A DNA stretch of 64,000 nucleotides, from NCBI GenBank assembly GCA_012064385.1, contig QRDG01000238.1, positions 852,518 through 916,517 on the forward strand, read 5' to 3'. Positions 55,518 through 64,000 of this stretch are shown here, one piece after another (the stretch's first letter is position 1; the number at the start of each line of letters is the position of its first letter). Under the pieces are notes generated by a model. The model searched no databases. It saw nothing but the letters and a program-made list of their open reading frames with translations, and was not told the origin of the DNA. The position numbers were made by a program, and so were the translations under genes. Source of the stretch: Puccinellia tenuiflora (taxonomy: Eukaryota > Streptophyta > Magnoliopsida > Poales > Poaceae).

Positions 55518-58500
55518 TCAGGGGTAGAACTTGCGCAGGTGCTGGATGTTCCAGGGGTTGGCGACAGGGATGCCGTCCTCCGTCTCGAGCCGCGCGGAGC
55601 CAGGCCTGGCGATGTGCACGACTCTGTAGGGGCCTTCCCACATTGGCGAGAGCTTGTGGAGGCCTGCCCTGGAGAGGATTCTCCTGAGGACAAGGTCTCC
55701 TGCTTCGAGAGTGCGCGGGCGGATGTGGCGGCTGTGGTAGCGGCGGAGATCTTGCTGGTACCTTGCCGCTCTCAGGGCCGCATTGCGGCGGAGCCCTTCA
55801 AGAAGCAGGAGGTCGTCGTTGCGGAGTTCGTCCAGCTCAGCCTCCTTGAGGGCCAAGACTCGTGGAGAGCCATGCGTGATCTCGCTAGGAAGGACGGCTT
55901 CAGCACCATAGACGAGGGAGAACGGCGTCTCACCAGTTGGCTTTCTTGGCGTGGTGCGGATGGACCAGAGCACCGAGGGGAGCTCATCGATCCAGTGCTT
56001 GCCGCTGGCCTTGAGGCGGTTGAAGCTTCTCGTCTTGAGGCCCTTGAGCACCTCGGCGTTGGCTCGCTCAGCCTGCCCGTTGCTTCGTGGGTGCGCCACC
56101 GAGGCGTAGCAGATTTGGGCGCCGAGGCTGCCGCAGTATGACTTGAAGGCGCCGCTGATGAATTGTGAGCCGTTGTCGGTGATGACGTGATTGGGCACGC
56201 CGAAGCGGCAGACCAGGCTCCTTATGAATTTTACCGCCGACTTCGCCGGTATGGTGCGCACGGGTTCCACCTCAGGCCACTTGGTGAATTTGTCGATGGC
56301 GACGTAGAGGTAGCGGTAGCCCCCGAGCGCTCGCGGGAAGGGTCCCAAGAGATCCAGCCCCCAGACCGCGAACGGCCAGGAGAGCGGGATCATCTGGAGT
56401 CCTTGCGCAGGCTGGTGGATCTGCTTGGCGTGGAATTGGCATGCGTCGCAGGATTGGACGATGGCGGCTACATCTTGAAGCACAGAGGGCCAGTAGAAGC
56501 CACTTCGGAAGACCTTGCCTGCAAGGGTGCGCGAGGAAGAATGGTGGCCGCACTCTCCGCTGTGGATGTCGTTGATGAGCTGGCGGCCTTCCTCGGCAGG
56601 GACGCACCGCAACACAACCCCATTGGGACGCTTACGGTACAGGTCTCCGTCGTGGAGGCAGTAGGACTTGGCCTGGCGAGCAATTCTTTCGGCTTTAGCA
56701 TCTTCTTCGGGGAGGACTCGGTTTTGCAGGTAGTTCTTGATCTCATCGATCCAACCAGTGTCTTGGCGTACCAAGGTCAGCAGCAGGTGATCGCCAGAGG
56801 GGAGCCCGCAGTTTGGTGCTCCACTTGATGGGGCTGGTGGGAGCTCCTCGTCGATGCTGACATTGGCCGCTGGCTGCTTGACTGAGTCCTTGGTGAGTCT
56901 ATCCTCGAACACTCCAGGCTTCTGGGCTTCCCTTCTTGCTGCTCGCCTGGCGAGATCATCTGCTTCTTGGTTTTCTGCTCGCGGGATGTGCTTGAGCTCC
57001 ATGCCCCTGAAGTGCTTCTCCCGCTTGCGTACCTCTTCAAGGTAGGCCACCATGTAGGTGTCCTTAGGCGTGTAGCTTTTGTTGGAGAAGTTGACGAGGA
57101 GCTGGGAATCGCCCTTGATGAGGATGCGCTTGATGCCGAGGGCGATGGCGGCTTTGAGCCCGGCGAGGAGGCCTTCATATTCAGCAATGTTGTTGGAGAC
57201 CTTGTCGTTGTCCTTGAAGCACAGCTGGATGGCGTAGTAGAGCTTGTCGCCTGTTGGTGAGGTGAGGACAGCACCAGCCCCTGCACTCCTGGCCGCGAAG
57301 GCGCCGTCGAAGTGCATGGTCCAGGAGCCTGGTTCCGTCCCACCGGAGGCTGTGGCTTCCTCCTCTTGAGGCTCTTCTTCGCGTGTGTCCGTCCACTCGG
57401 CCATGAAATCGGCCAGCGCCCTGCCCTTGATGACCCTGGTGGTGTCAAACTCCAGCTCAAAAGGTTGTAGCTCGATGCCCCAGCCTGCGACGCGATCTGT
57501 TGCGTTTGGGTTGCGCGGGACTTGCTCCAAGGGATATGAGGTGACCACCTTGATGGGGTGGCCCTTGAAGTAGTGGCGCAGCTTCCTGGAGGCGATGAGG
57601 AGCGAGAAGAGGAGCTTTTGCTGCATAGGGTAGCGCTCGCGAGCGTCCCGCAGCACTGTGCTGACGAAGTACACGGGATGCTCGACGAGGGTAGTCGTTG
57701 GCGTGGCAGCGGCTGGCTCCTCTCCAGGCTTGGTGGAGTCCTCGGCAAGGGTTTCTTGAGGCCCCGCTTGTGGAGGCTCGGCATGAGGCTGAAGGCTTGA
57801 CGAGGGTGTTTCCTTGTCGGGTGGCTCTGGGCTTGTCGAGGCGGAGGTCTGCTTGGCGAGGACTGGCTCTTCCCTTTCAGCCACCAAGACCGCGCTTGCC
57901 GTCTGAGGAGTGGCTGCAAGATACAGCTTCAGAGGCTCGCGAGGGCGTGGGGCAACCATGATGGGTGGGCTCGCCAGGTATTTCTTCAGGTCCTCAAAGG
58001 CCTTTGCTGCTTCAGGGGTCCACTTGAAAGGACCGAACCTCTTCATGATCTTGAAAAATGGCAGCTCCCTCTCGCCGAACTTGGAGATGAAACGGCCAAG
58101 GCTGGCCATACATCCCGCTAGGCGTTGCATGTCCTTGAGGCGACGAGGAGGCTGCATCTGCTCTATGGCTTTGATCTTGTCGGGGTTGGCCTCGATGCCG
58201 CGGTGGGATACCAGGAAACCGAGGAGCTTGCCTGAAGGGACCCCAAAGACGCACTTGGCGGGGTTCAGCTTGATGTTGACCTTGCGTAGGTTGGCAAAGG
58301 TCTCCTCGAGGTCCTGGATGAGCGTGCTTTCTTCACGAGTCTTGACGACGATTACATCGACGTAGGCCTCTACATTTTTCCCCATCTGAGCCCCCAAGGC
58401 GATACTCATGAGGCGCTGGAAAGTGGCGCCGTCATTCTTCAGGCCGAAGGGCATGCAGACGTAGCAAAACACACCACAGGGGGTGAGAAATGCTGTCTTC

Positions 58501-58907
58501 TCCTCGTCCTCCTTCACCATCTTGATCTGGTGGTAACCAGAGAAGGCATCCAGAAAACAGAGGAGCGCGCAGCCGGCGGTGGAGTCCACGATCTGGTCGA
58601 TCCTCGGGAGGGGATAGGGGTCCATGGGGCAGGCCTTGTTGAGGTCGGTGAAGTCGATGCAGAGGCGGCTTCCTCCGGTGTGTTTGGGGACGACCACACC
58701 GTTGGCGAGCCAAGTGGGATGGACCACTTCCTTGATGATGCTGGCCTTCTTTAGCTTTTCCAGCTCCTTGACGATGAAATCTTGCTTCTCTGGCGCCTGG
58801 CACCGCGCCTTTTGCTTCACGGGACGTGCGTTAGAACACACGGCTAAGTGGTGCTCGATCACCTCCCTCGGTACTCCAGACATATCTGACGGTGTCCATG
58901 CGAACAT
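55518..58907 (-). CDS. pol: Pol of the Tat element: RT, degenerate RNase H, second RNase H, integrase
   Basis: 1,129 open codons on the minus strand. RT lies at residues about 60-290; its YVDD motif reads YVDV (58353-58364, residues about 182-185), losing a catalytic aspartate. A degenerate first RNase H follows (LKLYLAATPQTASAVLVAE) with a proline-rich insert. A second, complete RNase H is at about 530-655, with D in MHFDGAF, E in AEYEGLLAGL, D in KGDSQLL and D in NQEADDLA. The integrase zinc finger is near 785-815 and the DD35E core has WGLDLLG, ITDNGSQF and GQAERANAE. It ends LRKFYP. The frame is continuous with the upstream protease apart from stops near 58950 and 59046. The nominal ATG is internal, since the real product is a gag-pol polyprotein. 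Confidence 0.9.
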   Translation of the reverse strand: MFAWTPSDMSGVPREVIEHHLAVCSNARPVKQKARCQAPEKQDFIVKELEKLKKASIIKEVVHPTWLANGVVVPKHTGGSRLCIDFTDLNKACPMDPYPLPRIDQIVDSTAGCALLCFLDAFSGYHQIKMVKEDEEKTAFLTPCGVFCYVCMPFGLKNDGATFQRLMSIALGAQMGKNVEAYVDVIVVKTREESTLIQDLEETFANLRKVNIKLNPAKCVFGVPSGKLLGFLVSHRGIEANPDKIKAIEQMQPPRRLKDMQRLAGCMASLGRFISKFGERELPFFKIMKRFGPFKWTPEAAKAFEDLKKYLASPPIMVAPRPREPLKLYLAATPQTASAVLVAEREEPVLAKQTSASTSPEPPDKETPSSSLQPHAEPPQAGPQETLAEDSTKPGEEPAAATPTTTLVEHPVYFVSTVLRDARERYPMQQKLLFSLLIASRKLRHYFKGHPIKVVTSYPLEQVPRNPNATDRVAGWGIELQPFELEFDTTRVIKGRALADFMAEWTDTREEEPQEEEATASGGTEPGSWTMHFDGAFAARSAGAGAVLTSPTGDKLYYAIQLCFKDNDKVSNNIAEYEGLLAGLKAAIALGIKRILIKGDSQLLVNFSNKSYTPKDTYMVAYLEEVRKREKHFRGMELKHIPRAENQEADDLARRAARREAQKPGVFEDRLTKDSVKQPAANVSIDEELPPAPSSGAPNCGLPSGDHLLLTLVRQDTGWIDEIKNYLQNRVLPEEDAKAERIARQAKSYCLHDGDLYRKRPNGVVLRCVPAEEGRQLINDIHSGECGHHSSSRTLAGKVFRSGFYWPSVLQDVAAIVQSCDACQFHAKQIHQPAQGLQMIPLSWPFAVWGLDLLGPFPRALGGYRYLYVAIDKFTKWPEVEPVRTIPAKSAVKFIRSLVCRFGVPNHVITDNGSQFISGAFKSYCGSLGAQICYASVAHPRSNGQAERANAEVLKGLKTRSFNRLKASGKHWIDELPSVLWSIRTTPRKPTGETPFSLVYGAEAVLPSEITHGSPRVLALKEAELDELRNDDLLLLEGLRRNAALRAARYQQDLRRYHSRHIRPRTLEAGDLVLRRILSRAGLHKLSPMWEGPYRVVHIARPGSARLETEDGIPVANPWNIQHLRKFYP

Positions 58908-59045
58908 GTCAGCATTTGCCCTGAGGAAGGCGATGAGCGCGCTTTCCTATTTGGGAGGCAGGTTGGCGCCAATGGTGATGCTAGCCCCCGAGCCGTTTGC
59001 CTCAAGGGGCACTTGCTTTGTCGCGGCCTTCTCCTGAGAGAAAAA

Positions 59046-59774
59046 CTACTTCTTCTTCGCGGGGGGCCTCGGCAGGGGCTCCTCGTCCTCGTCAGCGGGT
59101 GACGCCACCGCGGCAGCCTTGTAGGCCGCTTGCGTAGCGTACAAAGCGTCCGAGACCACGCCGCGGACGACGATGGTGCCACCCGAGCCAGGGAGCTTGA
59201 CGAGGTTGTAGGCGTGGTGGGTCACCGCCATGAACTTGGCGAGAGCGGGGTAGCCAAGGATGGCATTGTAGGGCAGCCCGATGTGCGCGACGTCGAAGTC
59301 GATCAGCTCGGTGCGGTAGTTGGCCTGGGTGCCAAAAGTGACGGCGAGCCTCACCTGCCCCAAAGGGGTGGTGAGACCCTCAGTCACCCCCGAGAAGGGC
59401 CTGGTGGGCATGAGCCGCTCGTAGGGCACCTGCAGCTTCTCGAAAGTCTCGACAGAGATGACGTTGAGGCCGGCACCCCCATCAATGAGCGTCTTAGAGA
59501 CGGCGATATTGTTGATGGTGGGAGTGCAGACCAGCGGGATGGTGCCCACAGTCGAGGTGGACTTGGGGTGGTCGGTGGAGTCGAAAGTGATGGGGCACTG
59601 GGACCACTTGAGGGGCCTGGAGGCCTCAACTCCAGGGAGGGCTGCCACGACCTCGCGAGCGAATTGCTTGAAGTGGCGGTTGGAGCTGGGGGCCTGAGCC
59701 CCGCCAAGGATGCAAGCGGCCCCGCGAGGCACCTGGTAGCCCTCGGGAGTCTCGGCGGGGAGGTTGTCGTTCAT
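59046..59774 (-). CDS. Protease region of the Tat gag-pol
   Basis: Open from a methionine at 59774 to TAG at 59046. It holds the retroviral-type aspartic protease active site TLIDGGAGLNVIS and the IGLPYNAILGYPALAKFMAV motif typical of Tat proteases. The ATG is internal: the frame upstream is cut by TAG at 59793-59795, and another TAG near 58950 separates it from RT. These are nonsense changes in one ancestral polyprotein. Confidence 0.8.
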   Translation of the reverse strand: MNDNLPAETPEGYQVPRGAACILGGAQAPSSNRHFKQFAREVVAALPGVEASRPLKWSQCPITFDSTDHPKSTSTVGTIPLVCTPTINNIAVSKTLIDGGAGLNVISVETFEKLQVPYERLMPTRPFSGVTEGLTTPLGQVRLAVTFGTQANYRTELIDFDVAHIGLPYNAILGYPALAKFMAVTHHAYNLVKLPGSGGTIVVRGVVSDALYATQAAYKAAAVASPADEDEEPLPRPPAKKK

Positions 59775-59952
59775 GGGCTGGGCGGCGTTGGCCTAGGGGT
59801 TCTGCTGGTAGTTGTCGTCGTAGTTGTTGTTCCAGCGTCGCCCCCCGCGGCCGCCGCGGCCGACCGTTTGCCTCGCGAGCCTCGCGGGCCTCGCGCAGCC
59901 TCTTGAGGTCGTAGCAGTCCTCGGTGGCGTGGGAGTGCCTGTTGTGGTAGAG

Positions 59953-61365
59953 TCAGAAGGGGCGGTCATCTTTCTTCTCGGGTCCTGCGGCTGGAGTGGC
60001 AGCTTGGCGAGGCTGCTTGGCGTCGGGCTCAGCCGCGAGGACCGCAGTGGTCTTGCGCTTCTCGGTGGACTTCTTCTTCTTCTTGGACCCCTCGGCGGGG
60101 TCCCCTGCCTCGTTATTGACGAACAAGCGGCCCTCCTCAGCCTTGGCGCACTTGTCCGCCAAGTCAAAAAGCTTGACGACGGTGGTGATGTTGTCGTGGA
60201 TGCCAAGCTTCTCGAGCATCCGTACATCCGTGACCCCAGCCTGGAAGGCCGAAATAACCTGCGCGTCGGTGGCGTTGGGGATTTTGTTGCGCACTTGGCT
60301 GAAGCGCTGGATGTACTTGCGGAGGGTCTCGCCAGGCTTCTGATGCACGGCGCGGAGGTCATTGTACGTGAGGCCGCGCTCGTACGTGCCCTTGAAGTTG
60401 GCGACGAAGCACCGGCAGAGGTCCTCCCAGGTGTTGATGGACTCGGCGGGGAGGTTGGTGAGCCATGAGGACGCGGAGTCCTTGAGGGCCATGGGGAACC
60501 AGTTCGCCATGACCTTGTCGTCGCCCCCGGCGGCCCGGATGGCCAGAGTGTAGAGCCGCAGGAACTCCAGGGGGTTGTTCTTGCCGTCGTAACGCGCAGG
60601 AAGATCCGGCCGGAACTTGACCGGCCAAACGACACGACGGAGGCTGCGAGTGAATGCGGCCGTCGTGCCATAGGTGACCGTGCTGTTGGCGAGGGTGGCG
60701 CGGAGGTGGTGCCCTGCGGTGGCGACGCCATGGACGGCGCGGTTGTGGCGATCCTGGTTGCGCTCAATGCTCACGCGTGCGTCCTCCGGGGCTCGCTGCA
60801 CGATTTGGCAGTCGTGCGGCGACGACGCGTGTGACGCGGCGCGGTTGTCGCGAGGAGGAGCCCCAGGAGCAAGTTGCGGTGGAGCCGGAGTGGGAGCGGG
60901 CGCGGGACGAGGAGGAATGGGGGGAGCATGAGGCGCGCCGTGCGCCACGTCCCCTGCGCGGGCAGAGAGGACCAGCGAGCGAGACGGTGCGGGAGCGGCG
61001 ACGCGAGCGGCGCCGACGAGCTCGGAGAGGCGGTTGAGCCAGGCCTCCTGGGCCTCCGGCGTGGGGCGGAACTGCAGCAGCTCCTGCGCCATGAGAAGCG
61101 CAGTCGCCGGGCTGGGCGCAGGGCGGCCCAGCGAGGAAGCAGCACGGTCCCGCGACGGGTGCAGGGAGGAGGCCTCCACGTCGCTGAGGTCGTCCTTAGC
61201 GTGGTCGATGTCGTCATCCTCCGGGTGCTCGATGCGGGGCTCGGGGTCGACGTGGCGCTCCGGAGCAGCACACCCATGCGGGCGGCCACACGGGCGGCCG
61301 GTAGGAGGAGCGGTGGCGGTGCTAGCCGTCCGGCGAGCGAGTCGTTCGGCGCGAGAGCCGGCCAT
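59953..61365 (-). CDS. gag: Gag of the Tat element
   Basis: 470 codons from ATG 61365 on the minus strand, about 30 bases from the primer site. The N-terminal third is low complexity. The retrotransposon gag domain spans residues about 250-410 (RYDGKNNPLEFLRLYTLAIR, FPMALKDSASSWLTNLP, YIQRFSQVRNKIP). A basic lysine-rich region follows. TGA at 59953 interrupts it just where a histidine/cysteine motif (YHNRHSH...EDCYDL) begins, and a frameshift near 59880 follows. The product would form the particle core; as it stands the element cannot make the fused polyprotein. Confidence 0.85.
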   Translation of the reverse strand: MAGSRAERLARRTASTATAPPTGRPCGRPHGCAAPERHVDPEPRIEHPEDDDIDHAKDDLSDVEASSLHPSRDRAASSLGRPAPSPATALLMAQELLQFRPTPEAQEAWLNRLSELVGAARVAAPAPSRSLVLSARAGDVAHGAPHAPPIPPRPAPAPTPAPPQLAPGAPPRDNRAASHASSPHDCQIVQRAPEDARVSIERNQDRHNRAVHGVATAGHHLRATLANSTVTYGTTAAFTRSLRRVVWPVKFRPDLPARYDGKNNPLEFLRLYTLAIRAAGGDDKVMANWFPMALKDSASSWLTNLPAESINTWEDLCRCFVANFKGTYERGLTYNDLRAVHQKPGETLRKYIQRFSQVRNKIPNATDAQVISAFQAGVTDVRMLEKLGIHDNITTVVKLFDLADKCAKAEEGRLFVNNEAGDPAEGSKKKKKSTEKRKTTAVLAAEPDAKQPRQAATPAAGPEKKDDRPF

Positions 61366-61395
61366 GGCGGTGTTGAGGTTGAAGATGCGCCTCAG

Positions 61396-61414
61396 CCCCC
61401 TACCTGGCGCGCCA
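61396..61414 (-). other. Primer-binding site of the Tat element
   Basis: The minus strand reads TGGCGCGCCAGGTAGGGGG two bases inside the right LTR. This matches the primer site known from RIRE2-like grass elements; the exact tRNA was not checked. Confidence 0.8.
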
Positions 61415-61416
61415 AA

Positions 61417-62501
61417 TGTCGGAGAACTGTCCCAGGAACTGGGTGTGTCTCACGAAGGATCGAGTAAGGGGCTGAACACGGAATCAAACAACCCTCAACG
61501 TGCTCCGACGACGGTGCTCGTCGGACTCGCTGCGGAGCAACACTGCAGAGATAGACGCTCGGTCTTACCCAGGTTCAGGGCCCTCTAGGTGAGGTAAAAC
61601 CCCTACGTCCTGCTTCGAGTTGTATTGCACTTGCTTGGAGTGGTTTTAGTACAGAGTGAGCTTGGCGAGCTCGAGGTGGCTACAATGGCTAGGGTTTTGT
61701 CTGAGCTCCAAGATGGTGAACTTGTGAACCCAGAATGCCTACCAAAGATTGGACCAAGGATTGAACCCTTTGCCCGAACGGGCTCCTCCTCCTTTTATAG
61801 GTGTCTTGGGCCTCTTCTGCCCAAACATTTGGGCGGGAAGGGCTACCACATGGCGACGAAGGAGGAGGCGCGGTGCACCAAAAAGGTAGAGTCCACCATA
61901 AAGGTAAGGTCCATGGACGCGGTCCACGGCAGGGGAGCGGCGTCACCAAAGCTGAAAAAGGCCACCGGCCAACCAGGACGATGGGCTGGCGCTGCGGAGG
62001 TGGAACGGGTCCCACGGTGACGTCGCCCTTGGAGCGTAGCTGCAGACGGTTCCCTTATCACCAAAGCGGCAATGCTCATTGTCTGCTTTGCTTGGTGCTG
62101 CTTTGTTGACTCCTTTATACATGGAAACGGCAACTGCGGCGTCGTCGTCACTGCGCGCAGGCGTGCGCGTCACTCTGCACATGGGCGCAGAGCCCATGTG
62201 CGCTCTGCCGCGGAGGCAGAGCTGGCTTCGAGAGGAAGGAAGCCTCGCGAGGCAAAAGGCCTCGCCGAGCCTTTCCGCTTGGTCCTTAGCAGGATTGCTA
62301 GTGGCGTCCGAGACGCCTTCTCGAAGAGAGGTCCCTCGCCAAGGGAGAAAACCCTCGGCGAGGAGAAAAGGTCCCTCGTGAGGGAAAACCCTCACGAGGC
62401 TCGGCAGGCTTGGAGAGCCTGGTCCTTAGCGAAATCTTCTGAAGAATCTTGTGGGCCCTGGCAGGCCGGCCCGTGGTACCCTGGTTTCCACTGTGCCGAC
62501 A
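61417..62501 (-). repeat. Right (5') LTR of the Tat element
   Basis: Minus strand TGTCGGCACAGTGG at 62501 to the end at 61417. TATAAAA at 61799-61793 on the minus strand. It differs from the left LTR by a stretch of about 30 extra bases near 61700-61765 plus scattered changes. Confidence 0.85.
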
Positions 62502-62667
62502 AGATTTGGCGGTAAATGACATATATATTATATTAGTTCCACATTGACAGCATTTATACAGATCATTACATGGAGATCATTAGAAGATCATTACATTGAG
62601 ATCACTTATACATTGAGACTTGTACATTTGAGATCATTTTCATGGAGACCATCTACATGCATGGAGA
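62502..62667. repeat. AT-rich region with repeated GAGATCATT words
   Basis: Short direct repeats of the form CATGGAGATCATT and AGATCATTACAT occur many times between about 62565 and 62667. This lies downstream of the ULP1-like gene and resembles the repeated words near transposon ends, though no terminus such as CACTA is visible. Confidence 0.4.
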
Positions 62668-64000
62668 TCATTGTCGATAATGGTATGCTCCCTTTGGATT
62701 TATGACGTCCTTAAGCAAAAATCCCGCCAATTCCTCTTGAATTGCTTCTAAGCGGTCATGCGGTAGGAGCTCCTCCCACATATCGTGCATCCTTAAAGTC
62801 CTTATATTCCTCTTCCGCCCACTCACGATAGTCCTTATGTTCTCCATGACATAGAATCCACATGGCTGCTGAGGGCACTTTACGAGAAATAGAATTCAAT
62901 CAAATAATGCTCAAGCAATTAAAGAGATGCGTGAATCTAGCAAGTACTACTTACGATGACTGTATCAACTTGCATATCCATTTGCGTAAGACCGGGTTGT
63001 TGCTTCCTTAACCGCTTCCAAGCCCTGTCCGGCAAAGAAAAAAGGAATAAAGGGGTCATCGTACGATAATGATTGAACAGAAGGGGACGGTATAGTGCGA
63101 CAATGATTGAACTTACCTATTGAGCATTGAAGTCACGGACGTGTACTCCTCTTGTTCTTTATTCACAGAGTCCATCAGATCAACTACTCCGGTGTCAACG
63201 TGAATGTTGAGAGAATCCAGTGGAAACTGCACACGTTTATATACACAGTCATGCATAACTCATCAATTACACTTAACATCGAGTTAGCAAAATAGAAATG
63301 TGCAGGAATATGCAGAAGACAGTAACACTCACCCATGTCTGTAAGGAAATATTATTTCACTACAGTAAATTGTTTCTCCAAAAACATAAGCATGTTATTC
63401 TCCATTTCCCTGGGGTATTGGTCTAGCATTGCATCATTGACGATATATGGGTCAATGAACCCAATGCCACCACGTCCTTTACATTCCTGAATCTTCATTC
63501 TGCATAATATATATCGTACAGCGAGGATAATAAGAAGCAATGATCGAACAAGCTGAGGTAGAGACTTAATACATAAATAAATTAATCACTTACAGACAAT
63601 AGGTGCTGATGATCGATTTGTCGAGGCCGTCTAGATTATAGAGGTCAAAAAGATCTGCAAGATAAATAGAGATCGAGTCGTCGCGGAAGAATTGCTCCTC
63701 TTTAACTTTCACCATGAGTGTATCCAGCCCTGATGCAGTTGACGCTTTCAAGTACCACTGATGCAGTTGACGCTTCAGTGTTGATAGAGAGCCGAGCAGC
63801 TAAGGTCTTACGAGAGACTTGCCTGGCTCATATTTCCATGCTACGAGGGGATCAGCAATTTGGAAGGCCCTGTCGCGACCGCTTAGCACTTGCTCAACTA
63901 TCATACCACAATCTCTGGCAAACCTCCTAACTTCATCCATATCAATTTGCTCCGAGGGATTCTGTGCAGCGGGTAACACCTTGAGCAGGGAGACCGATTG
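62668..64000 (-). pseudogene. ULP1-like cysteine protease gene of a grass DNA transposon, partial and broken
   Basis: Five minus-strand exons with consensus splice sites and matching phases were read: beyond 64000 to 63594, 63499-63333, 63226-63118, 63024-62955 and 62877-62668. They encode RQLHQWYLKAS and DLYNLDGLDKSIISTYCL, then MKIQECK...IGFIDPYIVND, FHWIL, VVDLMDS, AWKRLRKQQPG and QQPCGFYVMENIR. The catalytic His (FHW), Asp (LMDS), Gln and Cys (QQPCG) of the Ulp1/C48 family are all visible. Breaks are TAG at 63800-63802, a frameshift in exon two near 63370, and a base loss after FHWIL. Such genes ride on CACTA and Mutator-like elements in grasses; the transposon ends are outside or lost. 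The left neighbour is an unrelated LTR. Confidence 0.75.

Larger units (their letters stand above)
36067..62501 (-). mobile_element. Tat/Retand-type Ty3/gypsy element, minus strand, containing a nested element
   Basis: LTRs of about 1.05-1.09 kb (TGTCGGAGAACT...GTGCCGACA) enclose gag, protease and pol on the minus strand and a large antisense gene on the + strand. The primer site TGGCGCGCCAGGTAGGGGG and the GGGCCCGGGGGCTAC purine tract are of the kind known from RIRE2/Retand-like grass elements. A second RNase H after a degenerate first one is diagnostic of the Tat lineage. Subtracting the nested 11.16-kb element and a roughly 2-kb internal duplication leaves about 13.3 kb. The flanks do not form a target duplication: CCTGG on the left, AGATT on the right. 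Confidence 0.85.

Noticed and set aside
59130..59906. 258-codon + frame rich in valine and glycine
   Set aside because: Shadow of the minus-strand protease and gag end.
1..64000. tRNA or rRNA genes
   Set aside because: No cloverleaf or rRNA-like sequence was noticed. The tRNA-like words are only primer-binding sites.

Overview
This window is repeat-dense plant nuclear DNA, most likely from a large-genome grass (Poaceae, probably Pooideae). The reasons are several kilobases of nested Ty3/gypsy LTR retrotransposons with initiator-Met-type primer sites, a Tat/Retand-type element with a second RNase H and an antisense 'gypsy-type transposon' ORF, a Stowaway-like MITE, an intron-containing ULP1-like transposon gene, and methylation-type CAG to TAG decay. 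The species cannot be named from the sequence. I see no convincing single-copy host gene. The only host-like pieces are a B3-domain fragment and a second short fragment near 23.2-23.5 kb.

Layout. (1) 7-13475: a complete Del/Tekay-like Ty3/gypsy element on the + strand. It has 3.9-kb LTRs and a perfect 5-bp target duplication (TTTAT). It carries an extra leader ORF, then gag-protease-RT-RNase H-integrase broken by two in-frame stops. It is nested inside the LTR of a diverged relative (13481-15089). (2) 15411-20295: a minus-strand deletion derivative of another long-LTR gypsy family, with almost no internal region left and a Stowaway MITE inside. (3) 20296-about 22960: the 3' half of a + strand Tat-lineage element (integrase, 3' region, and an antisense TATA-driven spliced ORF). 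(4) 22961-23735: host-gene fragments and an LTR-like fragment. (5) 23736-36066: a second, diverged copy of the preceding sequence. It looks like a tandem segmental duplication with a unit of about 23.6 kb, and an 8.7-kb deletion has since removed most of the first element from this copy. (6) 36067-62501: a minus-strand Tat/Retand-type element with gag, protease, RT, dual RNase H and integrase on the - strand, and a large antisense coiled-coil ORF on the + strand. That antisense ORF is interrupted by an 11.16-kb non-autonomous LTR element (38321-49480, TSD ACGGA) whose only gene resembles the leader ORF of element 1. The pol region has a roughly 2-kb direct duplication meeting at a single N (55143), which may be an assembly fault. 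(7) 62502-64000: part of a minus-strand ULP1-like cysteine-protease pseudogene of the kind carried by grass CACTA or Mutator-like transposons.

How the parts fit. The autonomous element (1) and the non-autonomous element in (6) share a primer-site type, LTR end chemistry, a palindromic hairpin near the inferred transcript start, and a leader ORF with the same predicted fold. The non-autonomous element therefore probably depends on proteins from relatives of element 1 while keeping its own leader protein. The Tat elements carry convergent antisense genes downstream of pol. All coding genes seen here carry breaks except the single ORF of the non-autonomous element.
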